DNA of 64,000 nucleotides from an uncultured SAR202 cluster bacterium (lineage in GTDB: Bacteria > Chloroflexota > Dehalococcoidia > Lucifugimonadales > Lucifugimonadaceae). The position numbers and the translations under genes were made by a program. The DNA lies in the NCBI GenBank assembly GCA_902620405.1, contig CACNIC010000001.1:1-64000 (forward strand), written 5' to 3'. The notes below the pieces were generated by a model. It searched no databases. It was not told the origin of the DNA and saw nothing but the letters and a program-made list of their open reading frames with translations. This document shows, piece by piece, positions 16,618 to 27,475 of this stretch. The first letter of the stretch is position 1, and each line of letters begins with the position of its first letter.

Positions 16618-19600
16618 TTACTTTAAATTAATCCTCATTGTATCGTTTATTGAAATTTTGAATACAGATAAAATCGTGTAGATTATTATCACCAAGAATA
16701 ACAGTCCAACAGATCCAAAAACAATCCCAAAATCAAACCACTCAACAGAGTTTATCATCGGAGGCACAAGAGAATTTGAAGATTCAGGGCTTATCAAATA
16801 TGGCATAACAGTTGAAGATAGCCTTGACCCCAATATTATGCCTAGTGCTAAAGCCAAGCCAATTACAAGAAATTGTTCAATTGCTATCAAAACTATTATC
16901 TGCATTCTTGAAATTCCGATACTTTTTAAAGTAGCAAATTCCAAGTTTCTTTTTTTGAATGAAACCCTTGAATGAATTAAGAACCCTACAACACTTACTA
17001 ATGTTACAGCACCAAATGAAATTAGAAGTAAAGTTTGCCAACCAGCAAAAACTAACGGATCTATTTTTTGACCTTCAAGAGATTTCTCATTGCTGAATAT
17101 TGAACCATAGGATATTTCATTACCCCTAAGTTCATTTACTACATTATTTAAAATTAAATCTTTGTTATTAATATTTTTTTGGTTCATGATCCAGATTTCA
17201 TTTGCCTGTTCATCTCCTTGTTTCTTCCTAATATTTGCGCCGTTAATTACATCAGTTAGTTCTGCAATTACAAAAGGTTCCGTGTCTGGGTATAAAGTAG
17301 GAAAGTAATTAACTGAATCAATAATTTTTATAGAAAACTCACTTGCCATTATTGTAACGGTAATAACATCACCAATTTTCGCATCAATATTATCTAAAAA
17401 GGTATCACTAACAATGACTTCGATTGGTTTGTCGGAATCATATTTTGAAAAGCCCCTTATCTGTCTTGTATCTCCATCAGTCCATTGGAACCTTAAAAAT
17501 TCTTTGGTGTCTTTTGTTAGTATCAAGTTGTCTGATAATGACTGAGATGAAGTATTCAAAATATTCCATTCATCATTAAAAAAGTATTCGCTCAATGTTT
17601 TTTCAGGTTTTGGTATCCCCATTTCAACAGAACCATCAATTGATAAAATTTTATGGAAATCTATTGCTCCGGGCTCTAATGCTTTTGATGGGGAGGTTAC
17701 AAAGATTGAGTGCACTGAAACAGGGTACTCTGGAATAAATGGTGCGTTTCTTGGGTCGTCTTTCTTTGTTATCCCAAACCATCTTCCGGTTCTTATGTAA
17801 GGGTCAAGCAGTTCAGGTTTAATTGGGGTTATTACGTCACACCAATAATCATCATTTGATCTAAAAAATTCTATATTTGCCATCATTTCTAAAGCACAAT
17901 CTGTTGCATTAAAATAAGCTGTGTAGAACCTGGAATTAGCGTCAGATAATTTAGCTGCAATAATTAAGTGGGGAGACCCACCGGCTCCATGATAATTTGA
18001 TACCCTTGATGGCTCAAGGATTAACCTCAATTGAATTCCAAGCAAATCAGCATCTTCATGCAATTCTATTGGTTCGTAATCTATTGAATTAATTTTAGAT
18101 GAAACTGAATTAAGGCTTTCTGTAAAGTCATCTCTCCAAAAAATATTATCATTTGAGAGCTTTTTTGAGTCAATAGATAGTAAAGTAAATGAAGGTCCTA
18201 GCACTGATGCCTTTACTCTTTCTGATGACCTATGCGCCTCAATTACATTTTCATTAAATGACAAACTATTTATGTTCTTGCTGTCACCATTCCATGGAAT
18301 ATTTAGTCCATCTATCCTGAATTCTGAACCAACCCGATAAGAAACTGTATCTTCAATGCTTCTATCTAAAGTTGCTTTAAAGCTTGATGTAAACATACCT
18401 AAAGCAGCTGCAAGAATTATCAATAGCGACATCCTAGAATATGTATTAGAGCTTCTTCCAATATGCCAAAGACTTAATACTACCCAGGAAGGAATAAAAT
18501 TTGATATGTATCTTAAAGAAAGCAACATTGATAATCCACGAATGAGTAAAGGAAAAATTCTCAATAACACTATACCTGCACCAAGCAAAATAAATGACGG
18601 CATTAATAAAATGATATTTGCAATAATGCTCTCACCAATTAGATTTTGAACAAAGACTGATTGTGATTGAGAAATTTGCCACATTAATAAAAGCGCCAAC
18701 AAAAGAAACCACATATCTAGATAATACTTTTGGATAAAGTTTGGCTCTTCTCTTTCATCAACAGAGGAGATTTTTAATTTGCTTCTTAAAAAGAAAAATG
18801 TTGGAATCACAACTGCAGAAAGTGACACTAAACCACCAAGGCCTGAAAACAAGAATGATGTAGATGTTATTCCAACATAAACATTACTGTCGTTTAGCAT
18901 TTCAGAAAGCCATGGAAGAAATGATGAAATTTTTATAGTTAAAAAAGCTACGTAAGGCCCAAGAATAGCTACTATTATGGCCATTATCAAAAATTCCAAA
19001 TTAAAAATTAAATAAATTTGCCTTAAGCTAGCTCCTCTTGAACTTAAAAAAGTTATCTCTTCTTTTTGGTCTTCAACTATTAAGCTGACAAGAGAAAATA
19101 CAAAGAAAATAATTACTACAGAAATAAGAATTAATATTGTTTTCATTGGTATAGCAGCAGTTGAAAGATTGCTATCAAACAATTCTAAAGATTCAATCAT
19201 CCCAGTATTAAATGAAAAATTGTCATATTTTGATGAGAGCAATGGCGGGCTGTCTACGATAATAGAATTAATTTTACTTACTTCAGTTGAATTTATTTTT
19301 TCTTCTTCAATATCAGTCATCCAAAAAAGGTCTGAGTCCATGCTTATAAATTTATTTCCTAAATTTGAAAGTTCGTTTATGTCCTTAATAATTAGATTTG
19401 CAAAGATGAATGAAGAATCTTCTTGGATGAAGTTATTTGAATAAAAATTATTAAAACTTTCATTTTTAGATAATGAAAAGAAACCAAGAACAATTACGTT
19501 GACTATTGGGTCAGGCTCATCCCAATAAGCTTCAATTTCCATTTTTTGGCCAGATGAGATATTAAATAGATTTGCAATATCTTTATCCATATAAATACCA

Positions 19601-20124
19601 ATCTCATTTTCGTCTGAACTAAATGAGGTTTGTTCAAAATTTATTAGATCTTTTTCATCAGCATCTTCAAAGAATGAAAAATAGTATCTTTTACAAATAT
19701 CAACGGCTGTGTTTTCTGATATTTGTTGAGAAGAATTACATAATGAAGATTGCCTAGAGGTTGCACCTTTTTCCATTTCTTCGCCTGTTTTGCCCCATTC
19801 TAGGGGGAGAAAAGTAGAAGTCTTTGTTCCATAAAAATTTTGATTTGCATATTTATTTAGCGGATTTGTCAGTGTAGCTTCTATATCATTCTTAAGTATT
19901 AAGTATTTTTCTCCCATCAATGGTTTTTCAGAAGAAGATATATTTACATTTAATTTTTCCGAAGAAATTTTAGATAATTCAAAATCTAAAGCAATATCTC
20001 TTAGTGAATCGAAATACATTATCGATCCCGACATGGTTGTGCTTGATAATAACATCCCAGCAAACACAACGGTAAGAAATTTCCATCTATGTAAATATCT
20101 TTTTAAAATTAGTCTTGATAACAT
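16618..20124 (-). CDS. Giant FtsX-like ABC permease (1168 aa)
   Basis: Very large MacB/FtsX-family permease. The order is a first membrane helix (about 15-35), a large extracytoplasmic domain (about 40-320), a helical bundle with a central FtsX domain (about 325-465), more helices to about 600, a second large outer domain (about 600-1030), and a C-terminal FtsX bundle of three helices (about 1040-1160). It is thus a fused double permease. The family releases or moves lipoproteins, peptides or antibiotics using periplasmic conformational change. It overlaps the upstream permease gene by 1 bp (TAATG), a tight coupling suggesting equal amounts. Confidence 0.9.
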   Translation of the reverse strand: MLSRLILKRYLHRWKFLTVVFAGMLLSSTTMSGSIMYFDSLRDIALDFELSKISSEKLNVNISSSEKPLMGEKYLILKNDIEATLTNPLNKYANQNFYGTKTSTFLPLEWGKTGEEMEKGATSRQSSLCNSSQQISENTAVDICKRYYFSFFEDADEKDLINFEQTSFSSDENEIGIYMDKDIANLFNISSGQKMEIEAYWDEPDPIVNVIVLGFFSLSKNESFNNFYSNNFIQEDSSFIFANLIIKDINELSNLGNKFISMDSDLFWMTDIEEEKINSTEVSKINSIIVDSPPLLSSKYDNFSFNTGMIESLELFDSNLSTAAIPMKTILILISVVIIFFVFSLVSLIVEDQKEEITFLSSRGASLRQIYLIFNLEFLIMAIIVAILGPYVAFLTIKISSFLPWLSEMLNDSNVYVGITSTSFLFSGLGGLVSLSAVVIPTFFFLRSKLKISSVDEREEPNFIQKYYLDMWFLLLALLLMWQISQSQSVFVQNLIGESIIANIILLMPSFILLGAGIVLLRIFPLLIRGLSMLLSLRYISNFIPSWVVLSLWHIGRSSNTYSRMSLLIILAAALGMFTSSFKATLDRSIEDTVSYRVGSEFRIDGLNIPWNGDSKNINSLSFNENVIEAHRSSERVKASVLGPSFTLLSIDSKKLSNDNIFWRDDFTESLNSVSSKINSIDYEPIELHEDADLLGIQLRLILEPSRVSNYHGAGGSPHLIIAAKLSDANSRFYTAYFNATDCALEMMANIEFFRSNDDYWCDVITPIKPELLDPYIRTGRWFGITKKDDPRNAPFIPEYPVSVHSIFVTSPSKALEPGAIDFHKILSIDGSVEMGIPKPEKTLSEYFFNDEWNILNTSSQSLSDNLILTKDTKEFLRFQWTDGDTRQIRGFSKYDSDKPIEVIVSDTFLDNIDAKIGDVITVTIMASEFSIKIIDSVNYFPTLYPDTEPFVIAELTDVINGANIRKKQGDEQANEIWIMNQKNINNKDLILNNVVNELRGNEISYGSIFSNEKSLEGQKIDPLVFAGWQTLLLISFGAVTLVSVVGFLIHSRVSFKKRNLEFATLKSIGISRMQIIVLIAIEQFLVIGLALALGIILGSRLSSTVMPYLISPESSNSLVPPMINSVEWFDFGIVFGSVGLLFLVIIIYTILSVFKISINDTMRINLK

Positions 20125-23100
20125 TAATTTGCCTTTTTAATTAATTCTGAAACTTTCATTCTTGTGGATAAAAGTGAAAATATTAATGAACAAGTAAAGT
20201 ATAAAATAGACAAAACTATTATTGCACCAATTACATTAATCCATGAAATTACTAATGTTTCAGGGAAGCTTGTCTTAGTGCTAATGTCCAGTGACATTAC
20301 TAGCTGGTTTAATATCCTAGAAATAAAAACCCCAGATGTCAGGCCAATTAAAATTGCTGAAATTATAACAACACCATATTCAAAAAATGACATCACAAAT
20401 CTACTTATTGGAGAAATACCAATAGCATCATTTATTGCATTATCTTGAGAAGATTGAATTTCATTAGCGATATAAAATCCAATAACTCCAATTGAGATTA
20501 AAATTATAAATGCCCATAAACTTATAATTGATATTCCTTTCCAGCTAATTACGGCATTAGCGGTTACTAGTGAATTTTGCTCTATTAAAGATTTGTCTTT
20601 AATAGTTGATAAAGGAAAATTTTCTTCAATATACATTGAGGAATTTTCTTGAAATCCATCATCAATTAAGACAACAAGTTCATTAGGTCTAAAGCTTTGG
20701 AGTTTAGTAAGCTCCATATAGTTTTTTAATAATTTAAGATCTGCAATTAAAAAACTATCGTATTTTTCAGAAGTTCCTGAAAAATAATTAATTTCTTTTT
20801 CTATTTTCATAGGAATATAGCTTCCGGAGGCATTAAAAATAAATTTTTCGCCTATCTCAATTTCTGTTTCTTCAATAAATTTATTATTTACAATTACTGG
20901 AATTCCCTGATCGTAATTACTTAGGTACATTCCTCTTATTCCTTTTGTAGACCCATTTCCAAGATTAAGTATTAGGCCTTCAGAGTTATAACTTATAGAG
21001 GAATCAAAACCTTCGGATGTGGGGAGTTCTGTCCAATTTAATGATCTATCAAATGGTATAGTTTTTACCAAATTATTATTAGAGTTTATCAATTCTATTG
21101 AGCTTAAATTAAGCTCAAAAGGTTTTGAATTATCTTCGCTGGAAGGCTCATAAACTTCAACAGCAATTAGTCTTGCAGGGTATTTAATATTTTTTAATTC
21201 CACTGAATTTATCGTCCACTTTTTTGACTCAATCTGACCAAGACTTACGGCAGTAATTCTTGAATCAGAACCTTTAACAACCACCCACAAAAATGAATCT
21301 TCTAAATCTTTATTAGCATAATTCTTAATATTAATTTTAGATATCTCTTCCTCAATTAATATACCTGGGCTGTATTCTTCATTGGTCCATCCAGAAAAAA
21401 CTATGCTTTTATTTTCATTAAAAAAATCGTCTCTTGACCAAGTTATATCTATTAAATTTTTATCTACGCCTAACAATTGTGATTCTGTACCAGATCCTGT
21501 TGTACCAATATTGCCAGTTAGGCTATTCATTTTCCCTACCTTGTTAACTCCTATTTGGAGATTTAAACCTTCAATATATTCATCTTCAATCCCAAATGGG
21601 CTGCTTTCGGAGATTCTAAAATCACTCATTGTAATGAATGAAGATTTATCTTTCTTACTTTTTTCTAAAGAGCCTTGCAAGCTTGAAATAACTATAAAAG
21701 AAGCAATTCCTAAGGAAATTATTAGGAAAAACCACATGTACCAACCTGAGTTCTTAGATAATTTTTTTGAACTCAAATATATTGGGGTAAAAGCAACTCT
21801 TCCAAAAATACCCAAAAGCCCAAACAATATTGGCAGAATTCTTATAAATAGCATTGCAAGAAAAATCATTAGCGCAGAAGGTATAAGAAGAAAAGTATAT
21901 TGACTTAAAGACGAATTTTCTCCAATTGAGCTTATAACCCTCATCCTTAATTCAAAGAAAATAAGAATAGCTCCTATGCCCAAAAAAATATCTAAAAAAT
22001 ATTTAGTAAAAACATTAGTCCTAATCTTTGAAACAACCATAGATAGTCTTTTTGAATTTACTAATTGATTATTTAATGAGACATAAAATATAAAACTAAA
22101 AAAGCTAGCAATAATTAGAAAACCAAATGAAATTAATGCAGAATTAATATTTATATAAAATATATCAATTCCTTTTGGATCAATTTTTAAATACTCCTTT
22201 ACTACCAAAAGGATTGTTAAATTACTTATGAAAGGGGCAATAATCATCACTGGAATTCCCAAAAATAACCATTCGTAAAAAAAGTATTTTACTACTCCAA
22301 ATTTTGAAACACCTCTAAGAAAAAGATAATTAATTTCTTCTCTTCTCTCCTGATTAATTAAGTATGAAAACATTATTAGTAATGTTGAGCTAAATATTCC
22401 TAACAAAGAAAAAATAATTAAAACCGGTGCCCTGACAAAGTTCATTTCTTTAATGGTGTTCTCAGTAATTCTATCTAGTTGTGTCAGGACAACTGCCTGA
22501 GGGAAAGAAATTAGCATATTATTTTCGAAATTATTTATTTTGCTCAAATAATTTGTTCTAATATTTTCTGTTAATTTTTTATGATCAATATCTAAATACC
22601 ACCAAGCCCTTACAGGCAACCCTTTGGTGAGTGGTTCCAAATATTCAAAGTAATCATTTTGATTCATTGCCAACACAAGTGGTAACTGACAAGTCATGCA
22701 TGGTGAGGGAGGTAAAAATAGCTCTTCATAGTAACCAAACAGTTCATTTTGATCAATTTCTTCGAAGTAACCTTCTATAATTAATTCTAAATTTTTGTTT
22801 TCTATTTTTTCTTCTTTACCATCAAGAAATTTATCTAGTTGCTCAACATTTAAAATTTCAAAGAATGACATTCCCTGCTGAATTTGTAAAATTGTTTCGT
22901 CACTAGAGTCTTTAAATAGGTCTTCTTTGGAGAATCCTTGAGCTTCATATTCCTTAATAAAACTCTTTAAGTTTTTTTTAGTTTCATTTAGGCCAGCGTC
23001 AAGGTTTTTTGAACCTTTTATTGAATTTGCAACTATCCTGTCTCCAATTTTAAGCCCAAGCTGATCTAATCTTTTTTTGGGGCCCGTTACTCCTATATAA

Positions 23101-23531
23101 TTTTCAGGCAATTCGTTTAATTTATCTTTTGAGTCTACAAAATTTTCTTCTTTATCCATGGAAACAAATTTTAATTTTGAAGCTGTCCTATTATTGTTCG
23201 GCGTCTCCTTGCCCCAAAAATATTCTGTAGACTGTATTACAGAAGATTGCTCTATAAATAGTTCTGATAAATTTTCATTAGCAAGATTATTAATAATTGA
23301 ATTATTTTCATCAAATGAATCTTTTATAAGTGGCTGGCTGCCAGTAGTTAGACTTATATTTCTTGTTGTGGGGGGGGTTTGATTTAAACCCTCTTCATAT
23401 ATCCTCGCCTTTACCCAGCCTAAGTATGTTGGTCCAGAAATGATAAAAGTATTTGCGATTAGAAATGAAATCCAAAGTAGTGATAATAATTTCCATTGAT
23501 TTTTGGCTCTATTAAAAATATATCTAAACAT
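20124..23531 (-). CDS. Giant FtsX-like ABC permease (1135 aa)
   Basis: Second double FtsX permease, same layout as its neighbour: an N-terminal helix (about 13-33), a first outer domain (to about 360), a central membrane bundle (about 365-590), a second outer domain (about 610-995) and a C-terminal bundle of about three helices (1000-1130). It is first in the four-gene ABC operon. A pair of cysteines in PPSPCMTCQLP within the first outer domain could form a disulphide or bind a metal. Similarity to the 1168-aa protein is in the layout and in the membrane parts; the outer domains look different, suggesting a heterodimer. Confidence 0.9.
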   Translation of the reverse strand: MFRYIFNRAKNQWKLLSLLWISFLIANTFIISGPTYLGWVKARIYEEGLNQTPPTTRNISLTTGSQPLIKDSFDENNSIINNLANENLSELFIEQSSVIQSTEYFWGKETPNNNRTASKLKFVSMDKEENFVDSKDKLNELPENYIGVTGPKKRLDQLGLKIGDRIVANSIKGSKNLDAGLNETKKNLKSFIKEYEAQGFSKEDLFKDSSDETILQIQQGMSFFEILNVEQLDKFLDGKEEKIENKNLELIIEGYFEEIDQNELFGYYEELFLPPSPCMTCQLPLVLAMNQNDYFEYLEPLTKGLPVRAWWYLDIDHKKLTENIRTNYLSKINNFENNMLISFPQAVVLTQLDRITENTIKEMNFVRAPVLIIFSLLGIFSSTLLIMFSYLINQERREEINYLFLRGVSKFGVVKYFFYEWLFLGIPVMIIAPFISNLTILLVVKEYLKIDPKGIDIFYININSALISFGFLIIASFFSFIFYVSLNNQLVNSKRLSMVVSKIRTNVFTKYFLDIFLGIGAILIFFELRMRVISSIGENSSLSQYTFLLIPSALMIFLAMLFIRILPILFGLLGIFGRVAFTPIYLSSKKLSKNSGWYMWFFLIISLGIASFIVISSLQGSLEKSKKDKSSFITMSDFRISESSPFGIEDEYIEGLNLQIGVNKVGKMNSLTGNIGTTGSGTESQLLGVDKNLIDITWSRDDFFNENKSIVFSGWTNEEYSPGILIEEEISKINIKNYANKDLEDSFLWVVVKGSDSRITAVSLGQIESKKWTINSVELKNIKYPARLIAVEVYEPSSEDNSKPFELNLSSIELINSNNNLVKTIPFDRSLNWTELPTSEGFDSSISYNSEGLILNLGNGSTKGIRGMYLSNYDQGIPVIVNNKFIEETEIEIGEKFIFNASGSYIPMKIEKEINYFSGTSEKYDSFLIADLKLLKNYMELTKLQSFRPNELVVLIDDGFQENSSMYIEENFPLSTIKDKSLIEQNSLVTANAVISWKGISIISLWAFIILISIGVIGFYIANEIQSSQDNAINDAIGISPISRFVMSFFEYGVVIISAILIGLTSGVFISRILNQLVMSLDISTKTSFPETLVISWINVIGAIIVLSILYFTCSLIFSLLSTRMKVSELIKKAN

Positions 23532-23553
23532 AACAAATTAATTGACTAAAAAA

Positions 23554-24753
23554 TTATTTATTTTTTTTAGCTTTATAGACTGTATCTAAATCTTTATCCC
23601 CTCTTCCGCTAACCATCAAAACTAATTTCTCACCCTTCTTTGTTTTATTAATAAATTTATCCAAAAAACCAATTGTGTGAGCTGGTTCAAGTGCGGGTAT
23701 AATCCCTTCGGTTACGCTGAGTAAATCGAATCCATATAGAGCCTCTTCATCAGTTGCTGAAAAGTATTCAGCTCTTCCAGAATCTTTTAAGTAACTGTGT
23801 TCAGGGCCAACGCCTGGATAATCAAGTCCTGCGGATATAGAATGTGCTTCGTTAACTTGCCCTTTATCATCTTGTAAGAGATATGAATAAGAACCATGAA
23901 GCACTCCTGGGGTTCCTTTAGACATTGTTGCAGCATGCTCACCTGAATCAACTCCATTTCCTGCTGCCTCAACACCTATTAATTTTACTGATTTATCTTC
24001 AAAAAATCCTGAAAAAATTCCAATTGCATTACTGCCACCACCTACACATGCAAGAACATAATCTGGCAGACTTCCATACTGTTGGATCATTTGATTTCTT
24101 GTCTCATCCCCAATTATTTTTTGGAAATACTTAACTATTGATGGGTATGGGTATGGACCAACTGCGCTTCCAATAATATACATTGTATTTTCAACATTTG
24201 TTACCCAGTCTCTTATAGACTCATTTACTGCGTCTTTTAATGTTTTACTGCCACTTGTTACTGGCTCTACTTTTGCACCTAAAAGTTCAATTCTATAAAC
24301 ATTTGGCGCTTGCCTTTTTATATCTTCTTCTCCCATATAAATTACACATTCAAGGCCTAATAAAGCGCATGCTGTTGCCGTAGCTACACCGTGTTGACCA
24401 GCACCAGTTTCTGCTATTATCCTTTTTTTTCCGAGTCTTTTTGCTATTAGACCTTGTCCTAAGGCATTATTAATTTTGTGCGCTCCTGTATGAGCCAAAT
24501 CCTCTCTTTTAAGATATATATTTGCTTTGCCGTATTTATTTGTTAGGTTTTCTGCGAAATAGAGAGGCGTTGGTCTCCCGACAAAGTCTCTTTGCAAGAT
24601 TTTTAATTCAGTATTAAATTCTTCGTCTTGTATAAACTTTTTGAATGACTCTTCAAGCTCACTTAAAGCTGGCATAAGAGTTTCAGGCACAAAGCTTCCG
24701 CCATAATCCCCAAAATTTTTATCAAGATTTTTTTCGGTATTATTAATTGTCAT
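23554..24753 (-). CDS. trpB: Tryptophan synthase beta chain
   Basis: PLP enzyme of 399 residues that joins indole and serine to make tryptophan. The PLP lysine is Lys93 in HTGAHKINN, the phosphate-binding glycine loop is VGGGSNAIG (about residues 237-245), and the start [17 protein letters not shown] is the standard TrpB1 N terminus. Length is normal. No trpA, trpC or trpF is next to it, so the pathway genes are dispersed, or indole is supplied from elsewhere in the genome. It is about 20 bp from the start of the permease gene and may be read through into that operon. Confidence 0.98.
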   Translation of the reverse strand: MTINNTEKNLDKNFGDYGGSFVPETLMPALSELEESFKKFIQDEEFNTELKILQRDFVGRPTPLYFAENLTNKYGKANIYLKREDLAHTGAHKINNALGQGLIAKRLGKKRIIAETGAGQHGVATATACALLGLECVIYMGEEDIKRQAPNVYRIELLGAKVEPVTSGSKTLKDAVNESIRDWVTNVENTMYIIGSAVGPYPYPSIVKYFQKIIGDETRNQMIQQYGSLPDYVLACVGGGSNAIGIFSGFFEDKSVKLIGVEAAGNGVDSGEHAATMSKGTPGVLHGSYSYLLQDDKGQVNEAHSISAGLDYPGVGPEHSYLKDSGRAEYFSATDEEALYGFDLLSVTEGIIPALEPAHTIGFLDKFINKTKKGEKLVLMVSGRGDKDLDTVYKAKKNK

Positions 24754-24792
24754 ATATTTATTCTATATCAAATTAAAATCTATAAAAATTTT

Positions 24793-25782
24793 TTAGTCGC
24801 AAGCTCCACCGACTCCAGTACAATTTGACCACATAGTGTCGAGCTTGCTTGAACCAACTGCTAATTGTTGTCCAATAACTCGACTGCCACCCACAGATTG
24901 AACTTGAGCAAAAATTACTCCCAGCACATTGCCTTCATAATCAATGATTGGGCCCCCACTGTCACCAGGGTCTGCACCAGTATTTACAACAATTATTGGC
25001 ATTAAGTCATCAGAATAAGTGGGCCCCTCTAATATTTGGTATTTTTTTGAATTTCCGTACTGAGCTGAATTTCCAAGCTGATTAAAAATTGAAACTATAA
25101 CTCCGTGTCTAACTGCAGGATAATTTGCTACTCCAGTAGAATATCCTATCTGAAAAATTGCTGTTCCATTATCTGATGAAGTGGTAGTTTTCGTTTTTAA
25201 AGGTATTGCTCCATGATTTTCGCATTTAACTAATGCTAAATCTAAATCGGTGTCCCAAGATTTTACTAGGCCGGTCTTTGGAGTTATTGAACCATCATTA
25301 GAAGGAACATAGACTTTTACTTGGTTTCCAGATCCAGAAATAACATGTTCATTTGTTACCAAGTAGTCTTTTGAAATTGCCCAACCAGTTCCTACGCTGT
25401 TTCCGTGTTCAATTTTTACAACTGATTTTCTATATTTTTCATATAAATCGTTTACATCCATTCCTATATTTTTTGGAGAAGGAGTAGCGTAAGGATTATC
25501 TAATAACTTTTTTATATCTTCTTCAATATCAATAAGTGCTATTGGGGTTGGGGCTGGGGCTGGAGTTGGAACTGGGGCTGGGGTTGGGGTTGGAGCTGGT
25601 GTTGGGTAAGCCATTGGAGTTGGGGTTGGAATAGGGGTTGGAGCTGGAGCTGGGGTTGGGGTTGGATAAGACTTAATTAATTTGTCAAACTCTTCATTAA
25701 TTTTCAATTCAATTTCTTCGTCACTTGGGCCACATGAAATTATTAAAATAGATATAAAAATAATTGTAAAAACTTTTACCAA
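24793..25782 (-). CDS. Lipoprotein trypsin-like serine protease with Pro/Thr tether
   Basis: A 329-residue protein with a type II signal peptide (lipobox ending at Cys17), a short helical part, a tether of about 40 residues made almost only of Pro, Thr and Ala (about 40-80), and a trypsin/HtrA-like protease domain. The triad is His146 (TNEHV), Asp181 (DLDLALV) and Ser275 (GDSGGP). No PDZ domain follows, unlike DegP. It would be anchored outside the cytoplasmic membrane with the protease held away from the surface. It overlaps the gamma-glutamyltransferase start by 7 bp. Two cysteines near the end may form a disulphide. Confidence 0.9.
   Translation of the reverse strand: MVKVFTIIFISILIISCGPSDEEIELKINEEFDKLIKSYPTPTPAPAPTPIPTPTPMAYPTPAPTPTPAPVPTPAPAPTPIALIDIEEDIKKLLDNPYATPSPKNIGMDVNDLYEKYRKSVVKIEHGNSVGTGWAISKDYLVTNEHVISGSGNQVKVYVPSNDGSITPKTGLVKSWDTDLDLALVKCENHGAIPLKTKTTTSSDNGTAIFQIGYSTGVANYPAVRHGVIVSIFNQLGNSAQYGNSKKYQILEGPTYSDDLMPIIVVNTGADPGDSGGPIIDYEGNVLGVIFAQVQSVGGSRVIGQQLAVGSSKLDTMWSNCTGVGGACD
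25543..25668 (+). repeat. G-rich imperfect repeat encoding the protease tether
   Basis: Imperfect tandem repeats of GGGGTTGG/GGGGCTGG-type units on the plus strand (template of the protease gene), far more GC-rich than the surroundings. It contains four closely spaced G-runs that could fold as a quadruplex, and is likely to vary in length between strains. Confidence 0.8.
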
Positions 25783-27422
25783 ACTAAAGCCTGTCCATCT
25801 CTTCTTGGGTCTACAGCTGCACCAATTAATCCTTTTTTATCCAAACTAATCATGCCTTCGCTTCCTTTTCCTTCCCACGCTCCACACATTTCAACGTTAT
25901 GACCAAGCAACTCTAATTTTTTTTGGACATCAGCTCCAAATCTTTCTTCTATATTAATGTGAGTTTTTATACTATGTGGAATTGTTGATTCAGTTAGGTT
26001 TTGATAATGAGTCCATCTTGGCATGCTTACTGATTCACCAACTTTAAAATTAAAATCTATGAAAGATGATATTGTTTGCATGTTAGTTTGGACTTGAGTA
26101 TCTGCTCCTGGAGTCCCACAAATAAGCCTAAGGCTTTCTTTAACACCATCTTCTTCAAAAACCATAACGGGATTCATAGTGTGTCTCACCCTTTTGCCTG
26201 GCACTAAATTATTTACATGATTTTTATCAAGATGCCAATAAGTCATTCTGTTATTCATGAGTATGCCAGTCCCTTCAACTACATCCCCAGAACCCCATTG
26301 CGTTTGAATACTTTGCAGCTGGGACACTGCATTTCCAGAGCTATCCAGAATACAAAAATAAGTTGTGTCTCCAACCTTATCGGGTGAATAATCGATATCA
26401 AGTTCAATGTCATCAATTCTTTTATTTAAACTCATTCTTTTAAATTGCGAAAAAGCATAATCTTTGCTTAAAAGCTTATCAACAGGAATGTCAACATATT
26501 TGGGGTCAGCTAGATATTTTTCTCTATCATAAAATGCTAATCTCTTTGCTTCGGCCATAGCATGTATTGCAGTGTAACTACCAGGTTTTAGTACCGAAGG
26601 ATCAAAATTTTCAATTATATTTAATTGCTGCAATAATGTTACTCCGCTGGAATTAGGAGGGGATTCGTAAACTTTATATCCTCTGTAATTAGTACTAATT
26701 GGTTCAACAATTTCTGCATTAAAATTTTCTAAATCCTTTTTAGTAATATACCCGCCTTTTGAATTAGAATAATTGACAATTCTTTCAGCAATCTTTCCAT
26801 TATAAAATGCGTCAGATCCATTATTTGCAATTAAAGAAAGTGTTTTTGCGAGATCTTCGTTAATGATTTTTTCACCAAATGTCTTAAGCTTATTGTTTTT
26901 TCCCCATATTTTCATAGATGAATCGAACCTATTCATTTCAGATTCAATTTTAAGAGAATAACTCTGATCCTCGCTCAATGGAACACCTTCAGAGGCTGCA
27001 ATTATAGCCGGTTTTAAACATTCATTTAAAGGTATGCTGCCTTTAGCATCATGCATCTTTATTACCCCACTAACAAGTCCTGGCACAGAAGATGATTTTA
27101 TACTTTTATAATTTATAAAATCCTTTATTTGATTGGAAAGTTCTGGGGCAGGTCCTGTAGCATTTATTATAGATACTTTTTCTGTAGATTTATCAAACAT
27201 CATTATGAATCCATCGCCACCAATTCCAGACATTTGAGGTTCAACTACTCCTAGCATAAAACTCACTGCACAAGCTGCATCAAATGCATTTCCACCTTTA
27301 TTCAAAATGTCCCTACCAACCATTGAAGCCAACCAATGATTAGTTACAACAGAAGATGTATAGCCAACCATATTTGGATTGGTTGAACCTAAATTTTTTC
27401 CATGTGGCAGATTGTGTGTCAT
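25776..27422 (-). CDS. ggt: Gamma-glutamyltransferase-family hydrolase
   Basis: N-terminal-nucleophile hydrolase of 548 residues. The proenzyme is cut before a threonine to make large and small subunits; the likely site is in VGDTTYFCILD, with Thr353 or Thr354 as the new N terminus. The large subunit shows the EPQMSGIGGDGF pattern and the small subunit the substrate loop. Members cleave gamma-glutamyl bonds of glutathione or act as cephalosporin-acylase-like enzymes. There is no signal peptide, so this copy is probably cytosolic, which is unusual for classical Ggt. It is divergent from the nitroreductase gene. Confidence 0.93.
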   Translation of the reverse strand: MTHNLPHGKNLGSTNPNMVGYTSSVVTNHWLASMVGRDILNKGGNAFDAACAVSFMLGVVEPQMSGIGGDGFIMMFDKSTEKVSIINATGPAPELSNQIKDFINYKSIKSSSVPGLVSGVIKMHDAKGSIPLNECLKPAIIAASEGVPLSEDQSYSLKIESEMNRFDSSMKIWGKNNKLKTFGEKIINEDLAKTLSLIANNGSDAFYNGKIAERIVNYSNSKGGYITKKDLENFNAEIVEPISTNYRGYKVYESPPNSSGVTLLQQLNIIENFDPSVLKPGSYTAIHAMAEAKRLAFYDREKYLADPKYVDIPVDKLLSKDYAFSQFKRMSLNKRIDDIELDIDYSPDKVGDTTYFCILDSSGNAVSQLQSIQTQWGSGDVVEGTGILMNNRMTYWHLDKNHVNNLVPGKRVRHTMNPVMVFEEDGVKESLRLICGTPGADTQVQTNMQTISSFIDFNFKVGESVSMPRWTHYQNLTESTIPHSIKTHINIEERFGADVQKKLELLGHNVEMCGAWEGKGSEGMISLDKKGLIGAAVDPRRDGQALVW

Positions 27423-27475
27423 AATTCCTTAGAAAAACATTATATACTTGATTTAAAAAAATAGAGACTAAAGCT

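Noticed and set aside
25543-25668. CRISPR or telomere-like array
   Set aside because: The units are short, imperfect and in frame with a Pro/Thr/Ala-coding gene; there are no spacers.
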